Shown: positions 26,713 through 36,710 of the stretch, one piece after another | How positions within the stretch are numbered: position 1 is the first letter of the stretch | Layout: each line of letters begins with the position of its first letter | From: Schlesneria paludicola DSM 18645 | GTDB taxonomy: Bacteria; Planctomycetota; Planctomycetia; Planctomycetales; Planctomycetaceae | NCBI GenBank assembly: GCA_945876035.1 | Contig: CAMCMU010000015.1 | Coordinates: 1-64,000, forward strand | DNA length: 64,000 nt | Direction of reading: 5' to 3' | The notes under the pieces: generated by a model | Database searches by the model: none | The model's input: the letters and a program-made list of their open reading frames with translations, nothing else | Told to the model about the DNA's origin: nothing | Translations under genes and position numbers: made by a program

Positions 26713-27468
26713 ATGGAGATTATTGGGCATCGCGGCGCATCGTTTGACGCGCCTGAAAACACACTCGCTTCGTTCCGACGGGGGTGGGAACAACACGCCG
26801 ATGCGGTGGAGTTGGACATCCGGCAAACCAAGGACGGTCGGATCGTTGTGATTCACGATCAAGACACCCAACGCGTGACGGGCGTCAATCGTCTTGTTGA
26901 GGAGCAGACGTTAGAGGAAATCCGGCAGCTTGATGCAGGCGTTTGGAAAGATTCTCGATGGGTCGGAGAAAAGGTTCCCTTGTTGAGCGAAGCTCTGGCC
27001 CTTGTCCCGGCCGGAAAACGATTATTCATCGAGGTCAAATGCGGGATCGCGGTTGTTCCGGAACTGGTGCGGGAGATCCACGCTGCAAATCAACAACCCA
27101 CGCAAACAGTGGTTATTGGTTTTTGCTCGAAGACCATGGCTGCCGTGAAGTCCCTGCTTCCGGCTGTCGAAGTCTACTTGGTTGCGAACATCAGCCAGCG
27201 TGACGCATCCCAGGCAATACCGTCGCCGTCCATTGAGGATCTGCTTCAACGCGCCATCCATTCCGGAATTGATGGTCTCAATCTTTCGGCCTGCAAATTG
27301 ATCGACAAGTCGTTTGTCGATCACGTGACAAGGCGAGGTCTGAAACTAGCCGTATGGACGGTGAACGATCCGACAATCGCGAGGGAGATGATGGATGCTG
27401 GTGTCCAAAGTCTGGCCAGCGACAGGCCCGGATTTATTCGAGATCAATTGGCTCTGCCGTTCCAATGA
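26713..27468 (+). CDS. Glycerophosphodiester phosphodiesterase
   Basis: 251-residue cytoplasmic GDPD (UgpQ-like), which cleaves glycerophosphodiesters to glycerol-3-phosphate and an alcohol. The catalytic start HRGASFDAPENTLASF carries the active-site His-Arg and the Glu of PENT. VELDIRQTKDGRIVVIHD supplies the metal-binding Glu-Asp pair and the second catalytic His. FIEVKCG and the terminal AVWTVNDP (TIM-barrel end) complete the fold. No signal peptide. The ATG at 26713 has GGGAGGG 8 nt upstream. It converges on gspG with only 22 bp between the stops. Confidence 0.9.
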   Translation: MEIIGHRGASFDAPENTLASFRRGWEQHADAVELDIRQTKDGRIVVIHDQDTQRVTGVNRLVEEQTLEEIRQLDAGVWKDSRWVGEKVPLLSEALALVPAGKRLFIEVKCGIAVVPELVREIHAANQQPTQTVVIGFCSKTMAAVKSLLPAVEVYLVANISQRDASQAIPSPSIEDLLQRAIHSGIDGLNLSACKLIDKSFVDHVTRRGLKLAVWTVNDPTIAREMMDAGVQSLASDRPGFIRDQLALPFQ

Positions 27469-27490
27469 TCATGCGAGGAGTCGGCGGAGG

Positions 27491-27988
27491 TCACGAGGGA
27501 CCGGTTTCAGACCAGTTGTTGACATCGTCACTACCCCCGTCATCGTTTTGTTTGTTGGGTCCAGAGGACCAGATTGCCGGCGTCGTCGCGTTCGGTCGTT
27601 TGGTGTTAGGCCACTCGTAGAACAGCATTGAACCCCAACTGTCCTTGGGAACTTTTTCCAGATAGGGACTTGTCGCCTTGCCCGACGCATCTTGACCGGG
27701 ATTCGTCAGTAGGTTGATGACCTCATCGCGGGCCACTTGTGGATACTCACCATCGTGGTCGATTGCATGGTTTTTGCACGCTTGTTCCATGGTACTAATG
27801 CTGATTCGCGTAGACTTGATCAACGCCTGTTTCTGCGCACCGATCAAGTTGGGAAGCGCCATAGCCGCGATCACTCCGAGAATCGCGAGGACGAGCAATA
27901 CTTCGACAAGTGTGAAGCCAACGCGAGACACTCTGATGTCAGCAGGCTCGAAACGGCGCGAGCGGACGGATGCGGGAGCATGGGTCAT
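27491..27988 (-). CDS. gspG: Type II secretion major pseudopilin (GspG-like)
   Basis: 165 residues. A 22-residue basic leader ends in Gly before FTLVEVLLVLAILGVIAAMA, the type III signal processed by prepilin peptidase, with the conserved Glu at +5. The C-terminal globular part (GEYPQVARDEVINLLTN, then PYLEKVPKDSWG) has the length and the PYL..VP.DPWG-like core of GspG. It forms the periplasmic pseudopilus that pushes folded proteins through the outer membrane. GspF lies 186 bp upstream on the same strand. GspE, GspD and others are not in the window. The C-terminal tail is Asn/Asp-rich. Confidence 0.85.
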   Translation of the reverse strand: MTHAPASVRSRRFEPADIRVSRVGFTLVEVLLVLAILGVIAAMALPNLIGAQKQALIKSTRISISTMEQACKNHAIDHDGEYPQVARDEVINLLTNPGQDASGKATSPYLEKVPKDSWGSMLFYEWPNTKRPNATTPAIWSSGPNKQNDDGGSDDVNNWSETGPS

Positions 27989-28174
27989 GACGGCTTTTCT
28001 CTCTACGGAACAATCCCAACTCAACAATCTCAACGGAACGGATTGCAAAACAGGACTCAAGGTAGTTTAGCGAAGAACACTAAAAAATTGAACTGCAGTG
28101 TGTCTGACCGGATGCGGAGGGAACAAGTTTTGGCACACTCTTCCGACACAGGAACCTAAAATTCGCCGGGCGTT

Positions 28175-29383
28175 TCACATCGTGGACGAACTGTTGAAGA
28201 TTGGAAGCATCAGTGCCAGCAGCACAAACAGGATCACCCCTGCCATGATCACGAGCATCAGCGGTTCGAGGAGTCTAACCGTTAGATCGAGTTGTCTATT
28301 GGTCTGCCGTTCCATCTTATCCGCAATGGTGATCAACACCATTTCCAAGTTGTTTGCCTCTTCGCCGACCGAAATCATCTCGATCACGTCGAGGGGAAAG
28401 TGACGACATTCTGACAGCGGTTGAGCAAGAGATCGTCCCGACGAAACTCGGTCGGCCGCTGTGGCGATTGCTTCGCTGAGGACGCGATTGCCGGTTGCAT
28501 CCTTGGCAATACGCAGGGAGTCCAAAATTGGAACCCCATTGTGAAGTAACGTTCCCAAAACGCGACAGAATCGGGCGATGGCAAGACTTCGGATCACATT
28601 GCCAACTCCGAAAATCTTTAAGCGAAGTTCATCCAGGCGCCGTCGTCCGGACTCATTTGAGAAGTGTTTCCGTGCGGCGATGATCGAAAGCGGGACGGCA
28701 ACCAGTCCCAACCATCCGTTGCTTTGCAGGAAACTACTCAATGTCAGCAGAGCCGTCGTCGCCCAAGGGAGTGTTCCCTCTTCGCGCATCTTGTCAAACA
28801 GAGGTTCGAACTTCGGCACGAAAAAAATCAGCATCGCAATCAGAATCAGTGATCCGACGGCGACGAGAAATGCGGGATAGGCCATGGCACCAATGACACG
28901 TCCCTTGAGTTCCTCCTGATGTTCCGTAAATGTTGCAATCCGTTGGAGAGCGTCTTCAAGGAAACTTCCCTCTTCCCCTGCACGGATCATGCTGATGGTC
29001 AACTCGCTAAAAACCGTCGGATGCTGTCGCAAGGCCTCAGCCAACCGTGTGCCATCGGCCACTTGATCGCGAGCCTGCTGCAGGACCATTTTCAGCGTCA
29101 CATGGCGTGTCTGCCTGATCAGCAGGTCGAGAGAACGCAGCAGAGGCACACCCGCCCGCAAGAGATCGGACAATTGGGTGTAGAACACAGATAACACACG
29201 GGCGGGAACGCGGCGTCTCTTGTTGTCTCGATGTGCCGCTGACGATGCCGCCATTGCAATCTGTATCGGAAACAGTCCGCGGGCCGAAAGCTGTCCCAAT
29301 GCCTCACGTTGATTCCCGGCAGTCAGAGTCCCCTCCACCTGTGTTCCCGAAAACTCGCGAGCGATATAACGAAATTCGGGCAT
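28175..29383 (-). CDS. gspF: Type II secretion inner-membrane platform protein (GspF/PilC family)
   Basis: 402 residues, the full family length. Two homologous T2SSF domains (about 65-190 and 268-390), each beginning with a helical bundle (FYTQLSDLLRAGVPLLRSLD; FCRRVLGTLL-type in the second), carry three TM helices near residues 170-190, 218-238 and 372-395. The N-terminal region MPEFRYIAREFSG is the usual GspF start. It anchors the assembly ATPase GspE and the pseudopilus base in the inner membrane. It is upstream of gspG on the same strand and probably co-transcribed with it. Confidence 0.9.
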   Translation of the reverse strand: MPEFRYIAREFSGTQVEGTLTAGNQREALGQLSARGLFPIQIAMAASSAAHRDNKRRRVPARVLSVFYTQLSDLLRAGVPLLRSLDLLIRQTRHVTLKMVLQQARDQVADGTRLAEALRQHPTVFSELTISMIRAGEEGSFLEDALQRIATFTEHQEELKGRVIGAMAYPAFLVAVGSLILIAMLIFFVPKFEPLFDKMREEGTLPWATTALLTLSSFLQSNGWLGLVAVPLSIIAARKHFSNESGRRRLDELRLKIFGVGNVIRSLAIARFCRVLGTLLHNGVPILDSLRIAKDATGNRVLSEAIATAADRVSSGRSLAQPLSECRHFPLDVIEMISVGEEANNLEMVLITIADKMERQTNRQLDLTVRLLEPLMLVIMAGVILFVLLALMLPIFNSSSTM

Positions 29384-29567
29384 GAGAGAAACGTGCCTAT
29401 AAGCCTTGAACGGGCATCGTCAAAAAAACACACACGCCGCCGGTTTGGAGAAACTGGCGACTGAATACGACACAGACTCTCCAGACCACAGGGTGCGTTC
29501 TTGAAACGTTCTTCAATCCGATCCGGATTGCCTCGTCCACAAGTTTGCCATCACGAGACACGGTTTG

Positions 29568-30734
29568 TTAGGGTTGCATCGAGACGAACCGGATACACGA
29601 GGGGCTGCCAACATGGATCGTGCTTCCCGTGGCCGTCAATGCGCCCGTGTCGACATTGATCTGAAACGAACGGACGTCATTTGTTGCCTGATTAGCCGCG
29701 ATCAGATACTGTCCTGTCGGATCGATGTTAAAGTTGCGGGGTACTTTTCCGCCGGTGAGACAATGTCCCACCGCCGTCAGTTTTCCTGTCATGTCGTTAA
29801 ACTGAAAAATTGCCAGACTGTCATGGCCACGATTGGAAACATAGACAAATTTTCCGGTGGGATGAACAACCGTTTCGGCGGTCGAATTGCCGGGGACGTC
29901 GTGGGGCAATGTCGATAACGTCTGCACTTCTGTCAGTCTCCCTGTTTCGGAATTGCAGCGAAAGAGGGTCACCGTTGAACTCGTTTCATTGTTGACGAAC
30001 GCAAACCGCCCCGTGGGATGAAATGCCAAGTGACGCGGCCCGCTTCCCTGTGCGAGTAACCCGGCGGGAGGATCATTCGCGACGAGTGAACTTGTGCTTC
30101 CGTCAAATCGATAGATCAACACTTTGTCCAGACTCAAATCGGCGACGTAGGCAAAACGATTTGCGGTATCCAAGTTGATTGAGTGTGCGTGTGGCATCAC
30201 CTTGCCGGGTTTGACGGCATTCGTGGCCGAATGCTGGATCGAAGTCGCGGCGGATCGTAATCGGCCGTCCAAATCGAGGGGCAGGACCGCGATGCTGCCG
30301 CCGGTGTAGTTGGCCACAAGGACGTTGTTTCCTGCCGCATCAACCACGAGATGGCACGGGGCTGCACCCATCGATGACTGCTGATTGAGCGGGGTGAGGC
30401 TTCCTGTCAAAACGTTCATGGCGAAGGCGTTCACCGCCCCGTCTGGTCGCCCCTGAAAGTCATCCACTTCATTGACAGCGTACAAAAATTTACGGTTGGG
30501 GTGAATAGCCAGAAATGACGGATTTTTGGTTTCAACTGCCAATCGGGGGGGAGTCAGTTCCCCCGTGATCAGACTCATCGTCGAGTGATAAATTCCTTGA
30601 CTCGGCCCGCCGGTGTATGTCCCGATATAGACCCGCAAAGACAGTGGAGCCGCGACCTCTGCCGCTGGCATCAGGCACGGAAATGTTAAGCCGAAGACCA
30701 GCACAATCACACGCTGGGCGTTGCAATGTCGCAT
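29568..30734 (-). CDS. Exported lactonase-type seven-bladed propeller
   Basis: 388 residues with a signal peptide (VIVLVFGLTFPCLMPAAEVA). The mature protein starts LRVYIGTYTGGPSQGIY, the entry of the 6-phosphogluconolactonase (Pgl, YbhE) family. Blades repeat HPNRKFLYAVNEV, GNNVLVANYTGGSI, HPTGRFAFVNNE and HPTGKFVYVSNRGHDS. Secreted members are common in planctomycetes and probably do not act on cytoplasmic 6-phosphogluconolactone, so the substrate is left open. The ATG at 30734 has GAGAGG 7 nt upstream, which excludes the longer frame from 30872. Confidence 0.85.
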   Translation of the reverse strand: MRHCNAQRVIVLVFGLTFPCLMPAAEVAAPLSLRVYIGTYTGGPSQGIYHSTMSLITGELTPPRLAVETKNPSFLAIHPNRKFLYAVNEVDDFQGRPDGAVNAFAMNVLTGSLTPLNQQSSMGAAPCHLVVDAAGNNVLVANYTGGSIAVLPLDLDGRLRSAATSIQHSATNAVKPGKVMPHAHSINLDTANRFAYVADLSLDKVLIYRFDGSTSSLVANDPPAGLLAQGSGPRHLAFHPTGRFAFVNNETSSTVTLFRCNSETGRLTEVQTLSTLPHDVPGNSTAETVVHPTGKFVYVSNRGHDSLAIFQFNDMTGKLTAVGHCLTGGKVPRNFNIDPTGQYLIAANQATNDVRSFQINVDTGALTATGSTIHVGSPSCIRFVSMQP

Positions 30735-30787
30735 GGGAGACCTCTCGGAAGGCGGGGACGCACCCCGAACTAAATTGATGCCGTCGA

Positions 30788-30802
30788 ACACACACACACA
30801 CA
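30788..30802. repeat. Short (AC)n microsatellite
   Basis: A run of seven AC dinucleotides plus A, in the 321-bp gap between the lactonase start and the trpS stop, about 55 bp upstream of the lactonase ATG. The rest of that gap shows nothing else. Confidence 0.9.
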
Positions 30803-31055
30803 AACACAGCTTAAGGCGGTGACGATAGGCAGATCCGTCGACTGCGCCAAGCATCAACGCCGAGACAGACACACGGGCGTTGCCGTGGCCGACAGACGGG
30901 AATCTGTTTTCCTCGACGTTGGCCGACGGGTTGTTCTTGCCGTCGTCTTTTTTAACAGGCGTGGCCTGACTGTTTACGCAACGTGAGGTTTTGCAAGAGA
31001 TCTCGAGTCGTGGGGTGACACCCTGAAAACCAGCCGATGTTTTGTGGACAGACTC

Positions 31056-32033
31056 TTAGTATTTTTGGTGCCCGAGACCACAGGCCTCACGAACTCGCTG
31101 TAGAACGGCTTGCCCTTTCGCGCGCGCTGTTTTTGCACCGGCGGCCAGAATGTCCTCGACCTGTTCGGGATCCGCAGCAAGTTTAGAACGACGTGCTCTG
31201 GCCTCGGCAAAGTAGTCGGTTGCCGCCTCAAACACGGCCTGCTTGGCTTCACCGTAACCCATTCCACCGGCTCGATACCGGTCGGCCAACGCGGCCTGTT
31301 GTTCGGGCGATGTCAAAAGCTTAAAGAGGGCGAAGACGGAGCAGGAGTCTGGATTTTTTGTCGCGTCCATCGGTGTCGAGTCGGTTTTGATCGACATGAT
31401 TTTTTTGCGTAGAGTTTTGCCGGTCTCGAAGATCTCGATCGTATTGCCGTAGCTCTTGGACATTTTCTCGCCGTCCGTTCCCGGAACCTTCGCACCGGTT
31501 TCCAGGACACGGGCATTCGGTAGGTGCAGAAATTCGCCTCCGTAAATCGTATTAAATCGCTGGGCGATATCGCGTGTGACTTCCAAGTGCTGTATCTGAT
31601 CCGCACCGACAGGCACAATGTCCGAGTCATAAAGCAGGATATCGGCGGCCATCAGCACCGGATAGGTGAACAACCCCGCGTCCGGCGAAATTCCTTTGGC
31701 AACCTTGTCCTTGTAAGAGTGACACTTTTCCAAAAGGCTGTGCTGGGTCACTGTCATGAGGAGCCACATCAATTCGGTGACTTCGGGAATGTCCGACTGT
31801 CGGAACAAGGTGGCTCGATGGGGATCCAATCCCAACGCGAGCAGGTCGAGGGCTGCGTCCCACGTGGCGGCAGATAAGGCCTTCGGATCACGAACGGAGG
31901 TCAGTGCATGCAGGTCGGCGATGAAATAAAATGACTGCTCATTTCCCTGCAATGCGATGTACTGGCGGATGGCCCCAAAATAGTTGCCCCAGTGCAAGCG
32001 ACCCGTGGGCTGGATTCCAGAAAGAACCTTCAT
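31056..32033 (-). CDS. trpS: Tryptophan-tRNA ligase
   Basis: 325-residue class I aminoacyl-tRNA synthetase that charges tRNA-Trp. The HIGH-type motif is [12 protein letters not shown] at residues 9-20, and the KMSKS loop [10 protein letters not shown] is at 188-197. The tryptophan pocket region [25 protein letters not shown] is complete (quoted in parts: [14 protein letters not shown], then [12 protein letters not shown]). The C-terminal anticodon-binding helices end GLGHQKY. The ATG at 32033 is preferred over a TTG one codon upstream. It is a single-gene unit as far as can be seen. Confidence 0.96.
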   Translation of the reverse strand: MKVLSGIQPTGRLHWGNYFGAIRQYIALQGNEQSFYFIADLHALTSVRDPKALSAATWDAALDLLALGLDPHRATLFRQSDIPEVTELMWLLMTVTQHSLLEKCHSYKDKVAKGISPDAGLFTYPVLMAADILLYDSDIVPVGADQIQHLEVTRDIAQRFNTIYGGEFLHLPNARVLETGAKVPGTDGEKMSKSYGNTIEIFETGKTLRKKIMSIKTDSTPMDATKNPDSCSVFALFKLLTSPEQQAALADRYRAGGMGYGEAKQAVFEAATDYFAEARARRSKLAADPEQVEDILAAGAKTARAKGQAVLQRVREACGLGHQKY

Positions 32034-32130
32034 CAATCAACCTGAGATTACGGAAACGGATCTACATCGCGAGGCCATATTGTCCTCGCACAGGGAAGGC
32101 GAATCGTAAACACTATCGGGCGTTATACAA

Positions 32131-34017
32131 TCACGGTACGCCCACAATGTTTCTCTTTAGAAAACGACTCGTCGTGGTAATTACCACGTCTGTTCCCAAA
32201 CCGCCATCGAGGTTCAGTGAATCGGCGGCACAAAGGTCGAGATCGCACCGGTCGTCTCCTGAGCCCAACGCGATGCCCATCACGGAGCAGTTGACTCCAA
32301 TCATTGTCAGAACATCAAACCCGGCACCGAGATCGACCTTGACTACGATCTGGCCGGCGCTCACGGAAAACGAATCGGAGGCTTTTCCGTTGATGAAAGT
32401 TCCGGGATCCGCAGTGATCTTGATCAGGGGATTGGAGTACCCTTGATTCGAGTAACTGACGGTGAATTTGTTGCCCTCAGCATCGCCCGTCAAGGTCAAG
32501 GTCTTGTTGAGATCATTGTAGTTGGCGATCACTTCATTTGTGCCACTCACGATCGTCGGTTCGCTGACGTTTCCGACCCAAGTTCCGTAGGAGGAGCTAC
32601 GCGAAACGGAATTGACTTGGGCGAACATGCTGTTGACCCATGCACCTTCTTCGTTCGGATCGATCGCGATGCCGTTGTATCGGCCCCATGCACCATTGTA
32701 CGCCGTATAGGGTGTTGTTCCGATTTTCAGAATTTTGCTGACTCTGAAATCGGTCTCGCCGTTTTTCAGTGCGGTGTAACGGCACTCGGCGCACACGAGC
32801 TTGCTGGAACGGTTGAATACGGCATAGACGTTGTTTTTCGCGTCCGCCGTGACGGCGGGAAATGAGTATGACTCGTTCACCGCACCAATCACTTGGTCTA
32901 ACAGCTTCACCCTGCGAAGCACGTCGATAGATTTGATTCCAGCGGCACACGAGAATGATTTGTTTTTCAAACTCTGTCCGGTGTAAACCACGCCGTTGCG
33001 ATACACGGCGTTGAGTAATCTGGCATCTCCGCCATCGATGAGTACGGATGAGCTCGGCTGATTCATTTTTTGGGGGGCGTCCCACGGATTGAAGGGAATC
33101 GCGGCTTCAATCTTAAGGGGCGGAGGTGAGTCTGTTGGGTTTGGCCAGGTTCCCGTGATGGAATAAAGCGTCACCAAATTGCCGGCAGGAAATGCAGCAC
33201 TGACGAGGTATTCTTTGCCAGGGGTACCAAAGGTCACGCACGGGCGAATGGAAAATGCGAGGGCGTTGACACCATCTTTAACATTGAGATAGTCGAAGTA
33301 TCGGATGGGCTCCGCGACAGGCAAATTAAATTGCTGCTTGGCAAACACGCGAATTTTGGAGGACTTAAATTGGCCGGTTTTTGAGATTTGATTGCTAGTG
33401 ATGTAGTAATTTGTTTTGTCAAATCCGATCCGAACATCGTTGCTGATTTCGGCCGTGTCTACTGGACTACCACTGCCAAAATTGACGTCTGAGCGTTGTA
33501 CATCAAGTATCCAATTTTGCGTGGGGTCAGAGTATTCACGTGGGTTTGCGGTCTTGGAGATCTGGATCAGGTACACGCTTTCCGTTGAGGAATAATCGAC
33601 GGCGTTCCAGACAATGACGAATCGATTAGAAAAATGATCGAACACCGCTGTGGGATTGGTCGGAGCCGAAATCGCGGGATTGTCGGTGTAGCGAGGGTGT
33701 GTGGCATAGAAGGCGTCGAATAACTCTCGAGGATCCACGTCCCCCGAAGATCCGCCGATTTTATTCGTGATCCGGAATAGCGAAGTGACGGCTTGGACGA
33801 TTTCAGTCGGGCCGACTGCGATTTGTGCGCTGGCTGGACCGTTGCGAAGGGCATCTTCGACACCGACAAAACTGCTAATCAGCCCGGGTGCTGCAGGTGC
33901 TGGCTCTGCACCTTCAGCAACGATACCGATTGAGCTCGTGACGAACCAACAGGTCAACGTTACCGCCATGCCCATGGAACCGAACATTCTCAGGGGTTGC
34001 AGAAAATATCTCGTCAT
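32131..34017 (-). CDS. Large exported protein of unknown function
   Basis: 628 residues, not assigned to a named family. A signal peptide (core MFGSMGMAVTLTCWFVTSSIGIVA) precedes a mature part starting near AEPAPAAPG. The central region contains motifs seen in exported planctomycete beta-propellers or sialidase-like folds: FDHFSNRFVIVWNA, RIGFDKTNYYITSN and YNGIAIDPNEEGAWV. Near the C-terminus are Asp/Gly-rich loops (GSGDDRCDLDLCAADSLNLDGG) that resemble the Ca-binding repeats of secreted proteins. The ATG at 34017 is chosen for its signal peptide; in-frame starts further upstream (34068, 34110) lack support. Probably secreted and surface-associated. Confidence 0.65.
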   Translation of the reverse strand: MTRYFLQPLRMFGSMGMAVTLTCWFVTSSIGIVAEGAEPAPAAPGLISSFVGVEDALRNGPASAQIAVGPTEIVQAVTSLFRITNKIGGSSGDVDPRELFDAFYATHPRYTDNPAISAPTNPTAVFDHFSNRFVIVWNAVDYSSTESVYLIQISKTANPREYSDPTQNWILDVQRSDVNFGSGSPVDTAEISNDVRIGFDKTNYYITSNQISKTGQFKSSKIRVFAKQQFNLPVAEPIRYFDYLNVKDGVNALAFSIRPCVTFGTPGKEYLVSAAFPAGNLVTLYSITGTWPNPTDSPPPLKIEAAIPFNPWDAPQKMNQPSSSVLIDGGDARLLNAVYRNGVVYTGQSLKNKSFSCAAGIKSIDVLRRVKLLDQVIGAVNESYSFPAVTADAKNNVYAVFNRSSKLVCAECRYTALKNGETDFRVSKILKIGTTPYTAYNGAWGRYNGIAIDPNEEGAWVNSMFAQVNSVSRSSSYGTWVGNVSEPTIVSGTNEVIANYNDLNKTLTLTGDAEGNKFTVSYSNQGYSNPLIKITADPGTFINGKASDSFSVSAGQIVVKVDLGAGFDVLTMIGVNCSVMGIALGSGDDRCDLDLCAADSLNLDGGLGTDVVITTTSRFLKRNIVGVP

Positions 34018-34780
34018 GATGAATATTCCCAACAGGTGAAGCGAAAACGACGACGAACGGGGTTCCATGTTAATGATGCAGAATTCCCAAAAGACACCGC
34101 TGAGCCCCAAAGGCGACCGTTAGGGGTCCTGACTCAGATGTTTTTATGGACGCTGAAACAGTTTGATGAACTCGCTATATCCAAGCGAAAAAATAACCCA
34201 TACCACCCAGACAACGCAACTACTATCCTTCCCGCTGGAGACAGAAACACGGAAACCGGGTGTGGGAAGTGGAAAATTCAAAAAGTGACCATGCCACTTG
34301 CAAAAATTCGGTGATGCTTAGGGCTTTCCACCAGCATCGATTCTCGGGGAATTCGACGCCTTCGGCATCGTGATCAGATCGTTCGCGGCGGCCACGGAAG
34401 AAGGCTTCAATGCAAGTCCGTCACTTCCCAGGACGCGGTTCAGAAAGGGCTGTCGTTTAGTGGCCTGATTGCCGCCGGAATTGTTGCCGAATTGCTACCG
34501 CAGACAATCTCGCAGCGAGCGGCCCGAGCGACACTGAGGATTCTTACGAAACCGACGCCTTGGCTCGGCCGGAATGTGAGAATTTTTGGTTTCGGATCTT
34601 GCAATTTCCGCCCGTGCTCCCGTTGAGGGGTAGATTCCATGTGTGTCACGAATGTCATGCAACCCCGAACCTGAATGGAGGCTCAATGATGACTCCGAAA
34701 CGGTATGTGGACTTGCTCTGCCCCGAATGGTCCGGAATACACGGTCCGCCCTTAACTGCTGTCGAAATGTGGTGATTGCC

Positions 34781-34796
34781 GATCAGTCGACTGATC
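34781..34796. repeat. Perfect 16-bp palindrome
   Basis: GATCAGTCGACTGATC reads identically on both strands, with no spacer. It lies in a gene-free stretch. It could be a dimeric regulator site or chance. Confidence 0.8.
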
Positions 34797-34871
34797 AGAT
34801 AACTCAATGCACGGTGTGTAAGACCACGGCTGGCTTTTCGGCCCATCTGTCGACTCTGTAATCGCGTGGTC

Positions 34872-34889
34872 CACACACACACACACACA
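34872..34889. repeat. (CA)9 microsatellite
   Basis: Nine uninterrupted CA dinucleotides in a non-coding stretch. A second, shorter run is found at 30788-30802. Confidence 0.95.
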
Positions 34890-35508
34890 ATCGTAAACCA
34901 ACCTGAGTCACACGTGTGGCAACCTTGAAAGATGATGTGATTTCTGGACAGCGCAGCACGGATTTCCCGGCGGCTCACAACCTTCGCGTGACGTCGTTTT
35001 TGGGTTAGCATCTGGTTTCCGGCCGCCAGACCGAGAATTTCAGTCTGGCGATACTGGCGGAGGTTGCACCGCACCGCGACCATCCGGAATGGCGTACTCC
35101 CAAGCACCGCTCGGCCTGCCACTTGCAAGCCGGGCTTTTTTCGTGATTTTTTCCACGGTCGGCCTCGGAGGGGAGCGTCAGGCCAAACCGGTGGAATAAC
35201 TTCCCGGCGTCGACTCTTTGGTCGATGGATCGTTCCGGCCCTTTCGGGCGATCATGTTTTGGCAAGGCTGAGGGGGAGCTGAATCTACCTCTGGCCGCCT
35301 TTCACGAGGGTCACCGCAGTCACGGGAGTCCAGCATCCAGGGACGGCAAACGAGTCCCGAAGGCAGACACGCCCATCGGTTGGACCATGACGCGGGCTCG
35401 CCGGAGAGCGGAACCGTTGTGCGTGCGTGTGTGGGCGTTGGCGGAGGCATTTCAATTTTGGCGCGGTATCATGCGTCTCAAAACATCATCAGCACAGAAA
35501 GATGTCCG

Positions 35509-36555
35509 ATGAACTTCCGCTGCCTGACAACGGCATCAACCGTCTGCGGATTGTTGTTCTTATGTCGTCCACTCGATGCGTGGAACGATGCCGGACACTT
35601 GGTGATTGCCCGTCTGGCATGGGAACGATTGAGCGAACCACAGCGTGAGAAAGTGGTGAACGTCTTATCGGAGCACCCGCACAAGCATCAGATTCTCTTA
35701 CAGGACCGGCCTGAAAATGTCTCCGTCACCGAGTGGCTATTTATTCGAGCGGCGATCTGGTGCGATCATATTCGCCCCCCTCGAGGTCTGACCCGCGCCG
35801 AAATTTACTCGCACACAATTTACAAGTATCATCATGGCCCGTGGCACTACGTGAACTTTCCCTATTCTCCTCGCGGCAAGGAAAATCCGGTTCCCTCTGT
35901 TTCACTGCGTGGTGAAGCGTCGGACTCGTCAACTATTTTGGAACAACTCGAACTGTCGATGAAAGTCCTTCAGGGTCCAGAAGTCGAAGACCCAGACCGC
36001 GTCGTGGGATTAACAACGGCTCAGAACAAGGCGGTCCGCCTCTGCTGGTTGTTCCATTTGATCGGCGATATCCATCAACCGTTGCATGCGGCGACCCTTA
36101 TTGACGAGCGACGCATTCCGATCAAACCGCACTCGGATCAAGGGGGAAACCTCTTCGCAATTCGTTCGCAGGTGGCAGCGTTTCCCCGCAAACTGCATGT
36201 TTTCTGGGACGAGTGTCTTGGAACCGATTCTCGTTACCCCGCAATACGATCCTTGTCGGAAACACTGTCTCACGATCCCGCATTCACTCCAGAGCATCTC
36301 CCCGAGTTATCTCAACACCGTAGCTTCAGGGCTTGGGCGTTGGAGAGTCATCTAGCGGCAAGAACAGAGGTCTACGAGCGAGGTCATCTCCAGTGCGCGC
36401 TGTGGGACGATTACGAACACGGAAAAATCACGGCGGAAGATGTTCCCCGGTTGTCGCCGGAAGCCGAGTCGAAGGCGAAGACACTCGCTCGTCGACGGAT
36501 CGCACTGGCGGGCTGTCGCCTTGCAGAAAAACTCCAAGAAATTGTCGATCCATAA
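35509..36555 (+). CDS. S1/P1-type nuclease, exported
   Basis: 348 residues. A signal peptide (MNFRCLTTASTVCGLLFLCR) is followed by WNDAGHLVIARLAWERL, where the Trp at the mature N-terminus (residue 25) and His30 are zinc ligands in the S1/P1-nuclease and phospholipase C zinc family. Further ligands lie in AIWCDHIRP, HLIGDIHQPLH and DQGGNLF. Three zinc ions would cleave single-stranded DNA or RNA in the periplasm or outside, probably for phosphate or nucleotide scavenging. Family members usually span 260-310 residues, so this one is slightly long. The ATG at 35509 is set by the signal peptide. Flanked by a gene-free region and the convergent DUF1501 gene. Confidence 0.88.
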   Translation: MNFRCLTTASTVCGLLFLCRPLDAWNDAGHLVIARLAWERLSEPQREKVVNVLSEHPHKHQILLQDRPENVSVTEWLFIRAAIWCDHIRPPRGLTRAEIYSHTIYKYHHGPWHYVNFPYSPRGKENPVPSVSLRGEASDSSTILEQLELSMKVLQGPEVEDPDRVVGLTTAQNKAVRLCWLFHLIGDIHQPLHAATLIDERRIPIKPHSDQGGNLFAIRSQVAAFPRKLHVFWDECLGTDSRYPAIRSLSETLSHDPAFTPEHLPELSQHRSFRAWALESHLAARTEVYERGHLQCALWDDYEHGKITAEDVPRLSPEAESKAKTLARRRIALAGCRLAEKLQEIVDP

Positions 36556-36710
36556 TGATCCCGGAGTCCAGGTGAGCCTGCCATGGCAGACGCCGTCTCG
36601 GCAAAGTTCGAACGGAGGACAGCGAATCGCTCGTCGATTCAGGCACTGCGGCAGAGTTTCGATTTGGAGGCACCGCGCGTGATTTGGGACACCACCGCCA
36701 GACGGTCGGG

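Larger units (their letters stand above)
34018..35508. other. Gene-poor 1.5-kb region
   Basis: No convincing gene on either strand. It contains a perfect 16-bp palindrome (34781-34796) and a (CA)9 run (34872-34889). A plus-strand stretch near 34439-34560 reads KGLSFSGLIAAGIVAELLP, faintly like the tail of planctomycete ECF sigma factors, but no upstream domain is found. Confidence 0.4.

Noticed and set aside
34655-35128. 157-codon minus-strand open frame in the gene-poor region
   Set aside because: It reads through the CA microsatellite and has no recognisable motif or start signal.
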